Shown here: positions 1 through 12,115 of the stretch, one piece after another
Layout of the letters: each line of letters opens with the position of its first letter
Position numbering within the stretch: the stretch's first letter is position 1
Assembly: GCA_022316685.1 (NCBI GenBank)
Contig: JAKJHU010000030.1
Location: 11,421,360 to 11,485,359 of the forward strand
DNA length: 64,000 nt
From: Progne subis subis
Taxonomy: Eukaryota > Chordata > Aves > Passeriformes > Hirundinidae
Reading direction: 5' to 3'
Made by a program: the position numbers and the translations under genes
Notes under the pieces: generated by a model
The model's database searches: none
Told to the model about the DNA's origin: nothing
Seen by the model: only the letters and a program-made list of their open reading frames with translations

Positions 1-2859
1 CAGTTTACAAATACTTCTTACGGAAACTAAAAAAATCACCAAGGAAGAGAAAATCTGCCAGCTCCTGTAATCATGTATTCCATGAAGAAAATTCTACCAG
101 CAGAAATTATATCCACTCCACATAAGAGATTCAACCACAAGGATTACATGCTCAGGGTAAATCTGTCTTTGACCACTGGCTTCTTTTACAACTACTGATT
201 AGAATCCATCTGCATTGGAACATCAAAAGTTAATGATTTTTTTTTTCCTTACCTGGGTTACATCTTTGGCTAATCAGGAGGTGAAAGGCTCCAGATCCCT
301 TACCAATCTTCTGAGCCATCCAGTCTGCTTTTGCAATTACTCTTAATCTTCTAATCCTAAAATATTTTCTAATGTTCTTGTTTATTCATTTGCTTTGTGC
401 AATATAGCATCCAGAACATTTTAACCATCCCACATTTATGAACTTCTTCATGTCATGCAGGCCAGAACAGATTCCTGGCTTTCATGCAAGTTTGTGTAAC
501 ACCACCCAGTTCTCTAACCTTCCCTATGGAGAATTCATTCCCTCTCACTCACTCTCTTTCTGCATTTTAAATTAGGAGAATCTTCAGAGTATATTCTTAA
601 AACTATTTACTGTGATTAATTTATAGGTACATAAATCTATATTGCACAAGTGAGGACAAAATCTCAGGGCAAATTCCTGGCTTTCTGGGCCGTTCATACT
701 TCCCAAAACAAGAAAGTAAACTATTGGATCACATTCATTCAAAGTAAGTGCATTCTTCTTGAGATTTATTCTGTTGCCATTGAACCCAACACAGTTTTTG
801 TGTCATGAGAATTTTTTAAGTATTTTTAAAACAAAGACTGTGACAGAACAATAACAGAACTTAAATTAAGGTCAGGAGACCAGATGTGCAAAACCAACAA
901 AACAAAGGAAACAAAGAGAAACAAAAGAAAGAAAGAGAAAATCAAGACTTTGATTTGCTAACTAGTGCTACTACACCACTATCTAAAGAAGCACCATTCC
1001 TTCTATTCTCTGTAGATAAAATTACCAGACAGTTCCTTGGCTACTGTAAACTCACACAGCTTTACAGGCTTAGAGGCGAACTTGCACTGATTTATACCAG
1101 AAGAAAACCTAGCTGTTTTCCTTTTTCCTCAGGAACTTTATTTTTTTGAGCTTTCATTCTTTCTGTAAGCAATCTTGGCTGTTTGTGACTTTAAATATAA
1201 TCACTAATATTACTAGTCTCACCAACTGTTTTTCTTAGCCGCTTTTCAAACACTACCACATATCCCTGCAATAAGGTAAGGAATATCAACACACAAACAA
1301 CTTTGCTTTGAAGCCTGTGAGTGTACATCATATCAGTTGTTCCACAAACTGTCCATCTGAATATTCTAATATTAGCACAGGCTACTACTCACTGTAAGGC
1401 AGCTAAAATGGCATATTTCTGCCACAGAGCAAGGCAATGTTCCCAGGCACTTCCTATGTAGCAGCTGACATGCCTATCATTCTGAAGAGTAAACTTGCAA
1501 ATATCTCCACAAAAGTGATATAAAGAACTTCTATTGCATATAATCATACAAATCATTGCTTATCAGCTATTGTCAATATAGAAGTTAAATACCTCTTCCG
1601 TGTGCTTTTTCACATAATATTTATAAATATGCGTGTATGTAGTTAAATACACATAAGAAGCAAACATGTATGTATACACAGTCACAAGCAAACTGCATAT
1701 GGACTTCCCCATATGTGTGATTTACCATCACCAGTTTCTCTACCTGCTACCATTTTTTTTCTTGTCAGTTTAAAAGCGATGACTGAATTCTGTGCTTCTG
1801 AGGAGTGACTCTCAAGTGTGCAAGGCAGTCTCCAAGCCTGAAATAAGACTCAAAACAAACACGTATGCCCACAGACAGGTGCAACCCCCGGGAGAGCTTG
1901 ACGATTTTCAGTTTATTGGGAAGGTACCCTGAGAGTCTGCAACATGACTGACGTGAAATGGACGTTGTGTGACATCCACCTTCATGCAAGTTCTGCCCTA
2001 ACATATGCTACAAAACCTAGCATGGCACAATCTAGTCCACAAGACTGGGATACATCATATGCAGCAACAGTTGCTCAGTTTATTTAGATCTAATTCCTGA
2101 CAACTGAGCCAAAGTCAGTGAGACAAACAATATAAAATTTGGATCCATTTGTCTAAGCATGCAAGGAAAATTAAATTCTTCCACAGACATGTTTCCGTTT
2201 TCTCACATCAACCAGTTATGTTGCCACCTTCTAGGAAGCCCACTTGATGACAAAAGAACTTTAAGGTTTGATTTGCTAATAATACAAAAGAAAATGCTGT
2301 ACTTGTTTAGGCCTCCAATCTGTAATTCTCACTTCATCTCTAAGAGTTCCTTTGCCAGAATCTCCAAAACATAAAGGAAATCCTTTATCATGAGAAGTGC
2401 TGCTGATTACAACTGTACCCCTAAAAACCCCTTTCAAGTCTTACCTTCACAGCTTCATATTCTATCTGTTAAAACAAGCATGAAGCATAAAAAGCAGAAC
2501 CCTACAAATAAAATCAGTTTCTCATTCAGCTGAATCCTGGTTAGACTAGGCTTTATACTAGTCACACATGTCTAACCTGAGAAAAGATGCCAGATTTCAT
2601 ACACTGAAATCCAGACCACTAAAAACCACTCACGACATAATACCACGTCATGGCACTCATCAGTGATTTATAAAGGACACAAAAAGAAGAGCTTTACAGA
2701 CTGTGTGGGCACTTCTACCACCTTCTAGGACACTGACCAGCCTGCTGGCTGAACATCCAGAAACGCTTTTGGCTGCTGTGAAAATCCTGGAGAAGTTGTT
2801 AGCCTTATTCATTATATGTACTTATATATGTAACCAGTCAGTCAAGAGAGGTGGTTCCC
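1..2859. other. TRPS1 intron 3, no recognised feature
   Basis: AT-rich intronic sequence. Short ORFs only, none with recognisable protein similarity. No repeat I can name. Confidence 0.7.
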
Positions 2860-3408
2860 CCTCCTATTCCAGTCTCATGACCCCACCTGGTCCACCTGGA
2901 GGAGGGGTATCAAACTCTGGGGTTCCCAGCATAAAGCAGCCATGGACCTACTACTGGAGTGAGTCCAGAGGCCATGAAGATGATCAAAAGGCTGAAGCAC
3001 CTTTCCTATGAAGACAGACTGTTCAGCCTGGAGAAAAGAAGGTTCTAAGGAGAATTTATAGTAGCCTTCCAGAATCTAAAAGGGCACAGGAATGCTGAAG
3101 AGGAACTTTTTATAAGGGCATGTAGTGACAGAACAAGGGGCAACAGCTTCAAACTGGAAGTGGATAGGTTTAAGTAAGATATTAGGACAAAATTCTTCAC
3201 TAGGAGCACAATGAGGCACTGTAACAGGTTGCCCAGAGAAACTGTGGATGTTCCACCCAGAGATGCCCCATCCCTAGTAGTGCTGAAGACCAGACTGGAT
3301 GGGGCTCTGAGCAACCTGGTCTACTGGAAGATGTTCCTGCCCACGGCAGGAGGGTTGGAACTAGATGAGCTTTAAGGCTCCTTCCAAACCAAACCGTTCT
3401 GTGACTGA
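2860..3408 (+). mobile_element. CR1 LINE 3' fragment
   Basis: Typical CR1 landmarks appear in order: CAAACTCTGGGGTTCCCAGC, GAGTCCAGAGGCCATGAAGA, AAGCACCTTTCCTATGAAGA, GTTCAGCCTGGAGAAAAGAA, GGGCATGTAGTGACAGAACA, AGGTTGCCCAGAGAAACTGT, GGGCTCTGAGCAACCTGGTC and GAACTAGATGAGCTTTAAGG. It ends in an ATTCTATGA-like tail (ttctgtgactga). It covers the end of the reverse-transcriptase region and the 3' UTR, and is 5'-truncated and non-coding. It lies in TRPS1 intron 3, antisense to the gene. Confidence 0.93.
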
Positions 3409-6400
3409 CACATGACAAAGCATTAGGCTAAGTGGTATAGGACAACTCTTACAACACTGGATGTATATAAGCATAGAAGAAAACTATTGCTGATAACCTC
3501 TTATTATTCTGTGAGATAGCAGATAAAGCAGTAATTTACTCCTTTTCTTTCCCTCGCCCCTCACTCCCAGATGCATTGAAATACAACCAACAAACTTCAC
3601 AATGGCTTATATCAGTCCATGCTTTTTCAGAAATTTGTCTCCTTATACTGTCTGTCTAGATCTAAAACCATGTAACAATCAAAATCAGAGAACTAAATTT
3701 TAAAAAAATTGGGGGTTTGTATATTCTGAATCTTTTTAATGGCTGAATAGAAGAGGAGGTAGATCTGTGCCAACAAGCCCCAGAACCACGGCCATGGTGA
3801 GCAGGAAGTACCTCAAAGTTAGCATACACAATATGTAAGCAACCGTTAAGAACTGCTGAGCGCTGCAGTATGTCTTTTATTCATGACAGTGTCGCTGCAT
3901 ATTCCCCTTGGGACATGCCATCTGAAACCCTTACCTGAACGCAGACATTTCTGTCCTTTCTTTGAGGGACACTATTCTCTTTTAAAACACACCAGGAAAT
4001 GGGGTCACACTCCCTTTTATACAATAGCCTAATGGCTTGAACACTTGTTCAGGAAACAGGAAAAGTAGGTTCCTTTCCTTGCTCTGGCAAAAGGGATCCA
4101 AGTCTGCTTCTTCACCTTTGCTGGGCATGTCCTACGCCTTAGCTATAGGCTGCTATACGGAATACAGCATCCTCCAACCTACCTGTAGAAGCTGTCCCAC
4201 TTACTACTCATAAAAAAACTGGGGGTTAGAAACAAGACTGCCTGTTCTGTACTTGCTAGCAACTTGCCTGTCACCAGACTTTATCATACTCATTAAAGAG
4301 TCATTAGATCAAACAGAGAAGGAGACTTAATCATACAGCAGCAAAGGCAATAGTTTTCAGCATCATAGATGTTAACTCAGTCACATGAATTTTACTTTAA
4401 GTGAATTCCTTAGATCCAGCATAAAGGCTACTGCTTTAGGCACATCCACAAAGCCTTACATGGCCTCAAATATCCAGCAACACAAAGTTGCCTATAGAGA
4501 TTGATCAATTAACTAAATGTGAAGAAAAAGTAATGGGGGGCACATCAGCAAAAAATCTATTGAACTCACTTCAAATATTATTTTGATAAAAGCTATAAAG
4601 CTGATTAACACATTCCCTGGGAATTCAGAGATGCGATAGTGAATGTTTTCTTAAATCTATACTGGCAAGAAAGTTAATCTCCCAGAAACTGCTCAGTGAT
4701 TTTACCCCATCCTATGGAATTTATTAGAACTCAATGAACCAAAAACCTTTGAAGAGAAAAATAGGAACAAAGAGTTCAGGATATTTTCCTGAATTATAAC
4801 ATTTGAAATAACATTTTCAAAAAAGACAAGGGAATCTTGTTTGATTAAATATTCATATCAAGTAAAAATGTGCACAATAGGAATGCCAGAAAGGCTGGAT
4901 TATTTACACAGTTTCCAGATAAATCTTCTCTAGGTACTACAAAACACAGTCCCAATATCTGAATAACTGTACATGAAGCCAAATGTATATCCTCAGTTTT
5001 GTTGATTACACCCCCTAAAAGCTGCATTTAGAGTTGGGAGGGGTTTTTTTGGCCATGGATGAAGTTTAACTTCACTTCAATGATACAAGTCCAAAACTGC
5101 ATTTGATTTCTTTTTCCAAGCCCTCAGCAAATGGACCACATCCCTAGATCCTAGAGATATGATAGGAGATACTGTATTTTCCTGCACTCAAACATTTTCC
5201 CATTGCTTTATGTTTGCCTTTGTTATGAATGCAAACTATGGGGCTCCACAGCATCCCTCACTACTACAAATCTTCATATACCATCATCTCCAACTGACTA
5301 CTGTGAGCCAGATCAAAGTCTGTCATCTTCATCCTCTGGCTTCTGAGCCCAGTTCCACACCCTGAGACCATAAATCTATTGATAACTTCCAGCCCAGCTA
5401 CAACAGAGCAGTTTGCTAAGTGGAAGGGGATCAATAAATCACATCCTAAGCCCAGTTCATTACTATTTCAAGCTAATTACAATGGGATTCTTTTCATTCA
5501 GCTCAGTACCTATACAAAATAATAGTGTTAACATGAACCAATTATTCAGGTTCAGTTCCCTCTCATGTTATACAGGAATTTGACTGAACCAATTTTAACT
5601 GGAGCACCAATCAATATGACCCCTTGTTGTGGCGGGAGATGCCAGCCATTCAGATGCATGAGGAAAAAAAACTCAAAAATGGATATAGGAGTAATATAAA
5701 CATGCATGGGTGCAAAGGGGATTTTTAAATGTTCTTTTACTTTGTTTATGACTCTCACAAAGCTGCTATGAATCAAGTGGGGAGGAGAAAGCATAAAAAT
5801 ATTAATCAGTTACTTATCTTCTGACATGTTCTGGATCAACATCTGTGCAACTGATGAAGTATGGCATTTGCCACAAAAGCTTATTTAATCTTCTATTCCC
5901 AAACTGACCAGAGAAAACTAGCACCCTTAAAAATTAAGCTTCTAGAGCCAGGTTTTGTTGGGTTTTGGGGTTTTTTTTCTTTCAAATACACAGCCAACAT
6001 TGTATAGACTGTCTGCTCTATTCTGGAAAATGTTTTTTGTCTGAGAAAAGACTGATCTTAAGTAGATTATCTATGGGCTGTTTCCTACCGCTTTTTGTCT
6101 CCCCTGCAGTATCTTACTGTCAGAGTTCAGTAGACAAGTATAGTCTAGGTTCAGCTGTTTTATTTCTCATTCTATCAGTTCAAACCGAGATAGCTCACAC
6201 ATCTGTTTTATTTCTAAGAGCACTGCAAAGGAAAAGCGTCCAGCTCATTCTAATCAAGCATAAACTTTCCTATAAATAACTAAGGACCTAACGAAACAAT
6301 TGTTTGGAGGAAATGAAAGTGTGTTTAGAAACTCAAATTCCTCTATACTGTATGTCTGAGCTGTTCCAGTTTGAATGTCTTCCTGACAGCATGGATCAGT

Positions 6401-7879
6401 TGCTCTAAGATGCTGTCCCTGGAGTCAGCAAACTGAAACTATAGCAGGAAATCCAGGTATTAAGATCATACTATGTGCTAATTATAAATCATCACTTCAC
6501 AATCTGACATTATTCACTTCTAACCTCTTTCAACTATATCAAGTATTTGCTTTCTAATCAGAGTTTGACAGGAGAGAGTGTCTGACATGAGGCAGTGATC
6601 ATTTAGTAAGACAGCAGTTCAAAGATTACAGCTTTTATGCATAGTAACAACCTTAGTTTGATTTGCTGTTCCACAAAGAAATTGTAGTTTCTTTAAAAAG
6701 AAGAAAAGTTTAAATCATTTGAAAAGCTTTAAGTTCCTGACTTGCTTTCTGGTTTTAGTTTCTTCCATGAAGTTAGATGTTGGCCATCTTAACCTGTCTT
6801 GCAAAATTTCTTTCCTATAGCTATGGTTTCTGCAAGCATAATTAAATATTTTCACCTTTCTACCTTTTTATTTTAACATACCCTGGGAGTTTTGTCTGGT
6901 GATTACTACAATGTTTCCATGTATGCAGTCACTTGAAAATGGATGAACATTTTAGCATGTACTGTATGCAAACTTTGTTAATTTGGTTTGATTTTTCTTA
7001 AAATCTGAATTTTTGTGTCATATACATTCATATGTATATCATTTTCATTTTGTATTCAGAATACTGAAATATCCTACTGTATCCCTCAGCTCAATCAAAA
7101 TAAAAATTTTAAAGCATCATCAATTATTTATTTTTTAACTAATTAAATATTAGCTGATAAGAAACAGAGTCCATGAAAAACTTTTGAGCTCACTCTTTCA
7201 TGGTAAAAATAAGATTTATTTTTCTTTTCCCAGCAGTATCTGTAGTTTTTTTCCTGCTTCAACTGGATGAGAACGACTGAGGCAGTAATCCTTTTCTTAC
7301 AGGCTTACTAACATGAAGGACAGCATGGATTACTGCTACTTTTTGAAATGTTTTAAATATCCATTGTGTATCCTGTTTTTCTGGCACTAGACAACTTCAG
7401 AGCTGCCAAGACTTGCCATTTATTTTATCTTAATAAAGAATCAATAAGCCAAATCTTGACTCCCAGCAGCTGATAATTTAGGATTACATTTTTAATTTCC
7501 AGCTGCTGTCTTTTGTCTATCTGGCTGCTATTTTTCATTATTATTTGCTCTTTTCTTTCCGTGACAGTAAATCCTTCAGATATGATTACCAATTCAGCCA
7601 TTTGCCTGTTTGCTGAATAAGATCTCTTGCTATTGATTACCGTAACGACTAAACCCTACACAGAAATGTCACTGGTCAAAAAGCCAAATATTCCTCTACT
7701 GTACAAGATGCTCAGCAGACCTGCAAGCAACCCTGGCTAAAACAGACCAAAACATTTCTAGAGGCTTAAGCAGGTTATATGAGATACAGTAATCACGTGG
7801 GTAGGAAAGGCTTTGCAAGATCTCTCTTTGCAGCTGAGAAGGCAGCAAGCAGAAGCGGGGAGTCTGGGAGCATACAAAC
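3409..7879. other. TRPS1 intron 3, proximal part
   Basis: AT-rich sequence with only short chance ORFs. A very weak MIR-like segment may lie at about 4045-4180 (AGGAAACAGGAAAAGTAGGT, then TTGCTCTGGCAA). Otherwise nothing I can name. The exon 3 donor is at its right end. Confidence 0.6.
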
Positions 7880-8809
7880 CTGCACATCGTAAGTCCCATT
7901 TAATAAGACAGGCCTCTGGGAATTGATGTCCTGCAGTACCCCTGAAAGCACAGTACGGTTGACTTTCTGGAAGTCTTTGGAGTGGCTGAATTGCACCATG
8001 TTGTGGAGAGCCAAAATTTTAGTGTCAAGCTCAGCATCCTGCCTGGTGCGGTTGTGCAGTCCTAGGTGGTACTTGCGGAAGTGTTTGATGAGATCTGTGG
8101 GGTCGTTCCCGTAGTAACCATACCCACAGATGTTGCATTTGAAGTCCTGAAGCTCTGGAGACAGAGGCGCTGTATCTGGGTTATCATTTACCAACAAATC
8201 TGCTTTTGATTTGTTCAGCCTTAAACCCCCATCTGAAGGCACTTGTGGGTTTTTTGAGGCCATGGGGACCGGGCTTGAGCCTTGGCCATCAGTTTGACCA
8301 CTTTGCACTTGCACTGTTTCATCTGAAGCTTTTGGTGACATCTGATGCTCCTCATTTGTCTCCGCTGCATCTCCTGACGGGGTACAGACCACATCTTGGG
8401 TGTCATCTGCATCTGATTTTTGAGGAGACTTCAAGGGCTCACAGATTCCCCCAACAGCTGGAGATGAGAAAGCGAGCATATTTCTGTCTGTCACCTCATC
8501 ATGAGGGAAGGATGGAACATTTCCTCCCTTACTTGTGGCTTTCATAATTGAAGCCAGCCTTTTCACTCAGCACTGAGCTTTTCAAGTCCTTTTTAACACT
8601 GGAAGATGGCTCTTGGACATGCATGCAAAGTTCCTCCTTGTTACTTAACTCTGTCGCATCACCCTGGTCAGTGTTTTCTTGCATCTGCTCTGCAGAAAAT
8701 TCTTTTTTCCTTCCAGACTCTTCACTTTCAGCACCTGTAGACTCAAGGGTCTGTACCTCACCTTCACTAGCAACGTTTCTTAGAGGGGGATTCTTTTTCC
8801 GGACCATAT
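7880..8809 (-). CDS. TRPS1: TRPS1 exon 3: canonical start and first zinc finger (frameshifted)
   Basis: TRPS1 is a nuclear transcriptional repressor with several C2H2 fingers, one GATA finger and C-terminal Ikaros-type fingers. It acts in cartilage, bone and hair development. Seen here: an acceptor (pyrimidine tract, then tag at 8812-8810), then AT-ATG, with the canonical ATG at 8807-8805 beginning [17 protein letters not shown], which I recognise as TRPS1. The frame runs to NYES (8543-8538), then is interrupted by one extra base in 8537-8534. It resumes at SKGGN (8533 on) and runs open to the donor CAG|GTTTGT after 7880. The first C2H2 finger (CNIC...HFRKYH) is encoded at 8137-8066 with all four ligands intact. 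The exon ends at TYDVQ, where the mammalian protein continues into a next exon that is not in this window. The start context (A at -3, G at +4) is strong. Identity is near certain. Whether the frameshift is real or an assembly error is undecided. Confidence 0.95.
8534..8537 (-). other. TRPS1: One-base frameshift inside TRPS1 exon 3
   Basis: Four bases (caca on the minus strand) stand where the conserved frame needs three. Upstream, the frame reads ...NYES then HK and a stop at 8531-8529. Downstream, the conserved SKGGN...[10 protein letters not shown] is in the next frame. Both halves are strongly TRPS1-like, so the gene is either broken in this individual or the base is a sequencing or assembly error. 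The bases here (caagtaagg) also resemble a splice donor, but conserved coding sequence continues directly after it, which argues against an exon end. Confidence 0.85.
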
Positions 8810-8834
8810 CTACCACAGAGAAAGAAATAAGGGG

Positions 8835-8885
<51 letters not shown>

Positions 8886-8917
8886 AGAGAAAAGAAAAAA
8901 AGAAAAGAAAAAAAAAA
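8835..8917. repeat. Poly(A)/GA tract abutting the exon 3 acceptor
   Basis: A run of 48 A is followed by A/G-only sequence. On the gene strand this is over 80 bases of uninterrupted pyrimidine that merges with the polypyrimidine tract of the exon 3 acceptor. Confidence 0.95.
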
Positions 8918-11276
8918 CCCTATAGAATTATTCAAGATATGTAACAGACTACAAACCTCACACTTTTAAAAGCATTCTGAACTACATGAATACATTGACT
9001 ACATCCGCTTTTCTGAAAATTTTTGTTGAACAGGTTTTTAAACTATGTAGAACACTTTTAAAAAATTAGCACACTGAGACTAAACTTAACTAAAAAGAGA
9101 ACTGAAAAAAACCTACAAAAACACTTCCATTAGAGTCAGTGAATTGCAGGTTTCATTATCTTTTGGGATGATTATGGTCTGGCAGGAAGAATCTTAAATG
9201 AAAGCTCCTTTGAAAATAATTTTAGAAAACTAAAGGGAAAAATAAACTTTGGAAGTCTAATGTTAATACAAAGTACAACTACATATAACGTAGCTTTGCA
9301 AAAATACACCTAAAAGACATAATCTTAAGAAGAACTTAAGTTATTAGGAAGGAAACTGATTTAGGAAAGTACTTGAGGTTTCAGAGAAAGTATTTTCCTA
9401 AGCACGTATCAGTTTCTCTATAGCAAAGGTTCCCCCTCCTACTCCCCATAAACTTCAAACAGGATTATACAGATATTCTAGAGTCTGGCCCCACAGTCCA
9501 TTACTCATGTAATTAGTTCTATTTGCCAAACAAAGAGAAACTAACTTTATTAGGAAACCCGTTGTCAATAAAACTTTACAGGCCTGGATTCAGACATTTG
9601 ACATCACTGTGTGGCCGAGCCAGGATCTGCCCTGAAAACACCTGGAATCCACATGGACCTAATCAGCCAAACCTTTCTCTGTTCAGTCCTCCTTGCAGAC
9701 ATAGCCACTACTGCTAAATCTGCAAGTACACTTATAGGATCCATTTAAGAAAGCTGAGACAGGAGAGCAATAAGGATCAGAGAGAAAGGGGGAGTCTGCC
9801 AGCGATGAGTTAGCTGCTTTCTGAATGGGGAAGATTATGGAAGGACAAGAATCACACTATGCAGGTACTAAGTCAAATTCTTCATCCACTTCACATTCCC
9901 CACCCTATTTAAGAGAATATATATATATATATGAAACTCCCCTGCTTTCTCCACTGTGTGCTTCTGGATTTGATATTCATCACCAGCTGGTTTGATCCAT
10001 TTGTGTTCACATGCTAGCTATGGGCAGAAGACAGATGTGCCCCAACTTTTCTATGCTCTTAATCTTCACCAATGCTGTATACAAGGATGGATGTTTCTCT
10101 TTGCCAAATTGTGTGTGGTCTGGTGGCAGCAGCCTGCAGTACCACACATGAGATGTGAGCTACAGACTCAAGTCTGAGCCCCCATTCCCAGGCCAGCCCT
10201 GGTTGGGCCCTACAGAGGCACTGGAGATATATACTGCTGTGCCAAGGGAGGACCACCTGGCGACTCTGGGAACAGCACGGATGCGCTCCAAATGGTGCTG
10301 TATCCAGAGACCTTTGAAAGAAGGAAAACCTTCTCCAAACAGTACTTCGAGAAGCAAGGCTGGGGACAGTGGTTAAAAATAAAAGAACAGGCATCTGTAC
10401 ATCTTCTTATTTACATCTGCTCCACATGAAAGGGCACTAGATGCTCTGTCGATAAAAACAGACAACTTCTTAGGGGAAATGTTCAACTTGTGTCTTGGGC
10501 TGGCTCTGTTGTCTTTGTGGTTGAGCTGATCCACAGGCAGCATGGGCTACAGCAAGGAGGCTTTCACAAAGAATGCCAGCTCGTGTTACAGAAATTTTGA
10601 CACTCCGTGTGGTCTTAATAGGTTTCTTAAATGCCTACCACGATTCCTTACTGTAGAAGACGCATAAGCTTGGAAACCAAAGGTCTTCTCTAATACCAGC
10701 TACACCTACCAGGGGATGTATGAGCTAAATTGGACCTTTTTTTTTTTTCCCAATAGCTTCTGTACCATGAAGTCACTAAGAACTCAGAGAAAATAAGCAT
10801 TTTTTGTGGTGATAAGAGAACGATTACAATATAGACTCAACCTACTAAAACAACATGCACACATATATAATTCAAGGTATAAAGATAGTCGTCAGCCTTT
10901 CACCTGCTACTTCTCTGTGAGAATCCATGAATGCTCTTGGTTAACACACATTAAAAATATCTGTGAGCATCTCTGGTAGGTGTTCAGCTAAGTATGTACT
11001 TTTCTCCTGGTTACACGTCCCAAACTATTTTTAAAATAACTTCCGTTTAAATGTAATTCATGGCAGACGACAGTGAAAGAAGTCCTGACTGCACAGAGAA
11101 GAAAAATGAGAAATCGAGAAAGTAAACATCATGACTGTTACCTCAGTCAAAACTAAACAAGACTAAATGCAATGTTCTAAAATGTTTTTGTTACAGATAT
11201 TTTTGGCTGATAAGGAAAGCTTAGAGATTTGCTATCTTCATGACAACTGACAGAACAGAGTCAGAGAAAAGAACAG

Positions 11277-11585
11277 AAAAAAAGAAAAAAGAAGAGAAAA
11301 GAAGAGAAAAGAAAAGAAAAGAAAAGAAAAGAAAAGAAAAGAAAAGAAAAGAAAAGAAAAGAAAAGAAAAGAAAAGAAAAGAAAAGAAAAGAAAAAGAAA
11401 AGAAAAGAGAAAAAAAGAAAAAAAGAAAAGAAAAAGAAAGAAGAGAAGAGAAGAGAAGAGAAGAGAAGAGAAGAGAAGAGAAGAGAAGAGAAGAGAAGAG
11501 AAGAGAAGAGAAGAGAAGAGAAGAGAAGAGAAGAGAAGAGAAGAGAAGAGAAGAGAAGAGAAGAGAAGAGAAGAGAAGAGAAGAG
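11277..11585. repeat. Compound pentanucleotide purine array (GAAAA)n then (AAGAG)n
   Basis: The plus strand is purely A/G for about 310 bases. There are about 17 units of GAAAA (11311-11395), an irregular GAAA/GAAAAA bridge, then 29 perfect units of AAGAG (11441-11585). ORFs of 135-137 codons on both strands are artefacts of the repeat having no stop codon. Expected to be length-polymorphic. Confidence 0.97.
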
Positions 11586-11608
11586 ATCTAGAACGTAGAT
11601 CTAGATAC
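11583..11608. repeat. Palindromic AGATCTAGA duplication at the array edge
   Basis: AGATCTAGA, a 4-base spacer (ACGT), then AGATCTAGA again, immediately at the end of the AAGAG array. Confidence 0.7.
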
Positions 11609-12115
11609 TTCAGTTCTAATTTTCCCAATACATTTGTGAGTCTGGGTTGCTAATGGAGGGGAAAAAAGAAAACCGTATCTGCCTAATAGTGCTTTTTCAT
11701 GCAGTATTCTACACTTGGAGAAAGAAAGGAAGGAAGAAAGAAGATAACATTGACTTCCTTAAGTTGAATTTAAAACTATTTTCGCTTCTTTTTTCTTTTA
11801 GCTTTTGAAAAATCATCTGTCATTTATTTGTTTGATATCCACTCAAGGGTACAGTAAGAAAAGACACAGGGATATTTTTGTTGCTGAAATTCCACCACTA
11901 TCATTTTTCAGAGACATATTATGTAAATAAAACTGCATTTGCAATACTTCTAAATTGAAGAAACCATCTCCTAGCAAGTCATAAGTTAGATACAGAAAGA
12001 ATATAGCCACTCTGAAATTATTATCTCTAAGACAAATAACAGATTGCACAATGTTTTATTGTGTGCCAAGAATGTTTTCGGTTAACAATTTCACTTGAAA
12101 AAATAGATCACATAC

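Larger units (their letters stand above)
8810..12115 (-). other. TRPS1: TRPS1 intron 2
   Basis: An intron of about 3.3 kb bounded by GTATGT (exon 2 donor) and a long T-rich tract ending in TAG (exon 3 acceptor). It holds a poly(A)/GA tract, an (AT)n run at 9917-9932 and a large purine array at 11277-11585. No coding feature is seen in the other stretches. Confidence 0.85.

Noticed and set aside
2703..3418. ORFs of 102, 89 and 72 codons
   Set aside because: They lie in a degraded CR1 3' region, not in an intact reverse-transcriptase frame.
7696..7899. Frame continuing past the exon 3 donor
   Set aside because: Translation past CAG|GT leaves TRPS1 similarity exactly at the donor; it is read-through into intron.
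8529..8545. Exon end with donor at gtaagg instead of a frameshift
   Set aside because: Conserved TRPS1 coding sequence continues immediately after the site, and no acceptor or intron separates the two halves.
7923..8547. Plus-strand ORFs of 63 and 113 codons and minus ORF 8412-8221
   Set aside because: Shadows of TRPS1 exon 3 in other frames.
11221..11653. ORFs of 135 and 137 codons on opposite strands (Ser/Leu/Phe and Lys/Glu/Arg rich)
   Set aside because: They exist only because the pentanucleotide repeat has no stop codon.
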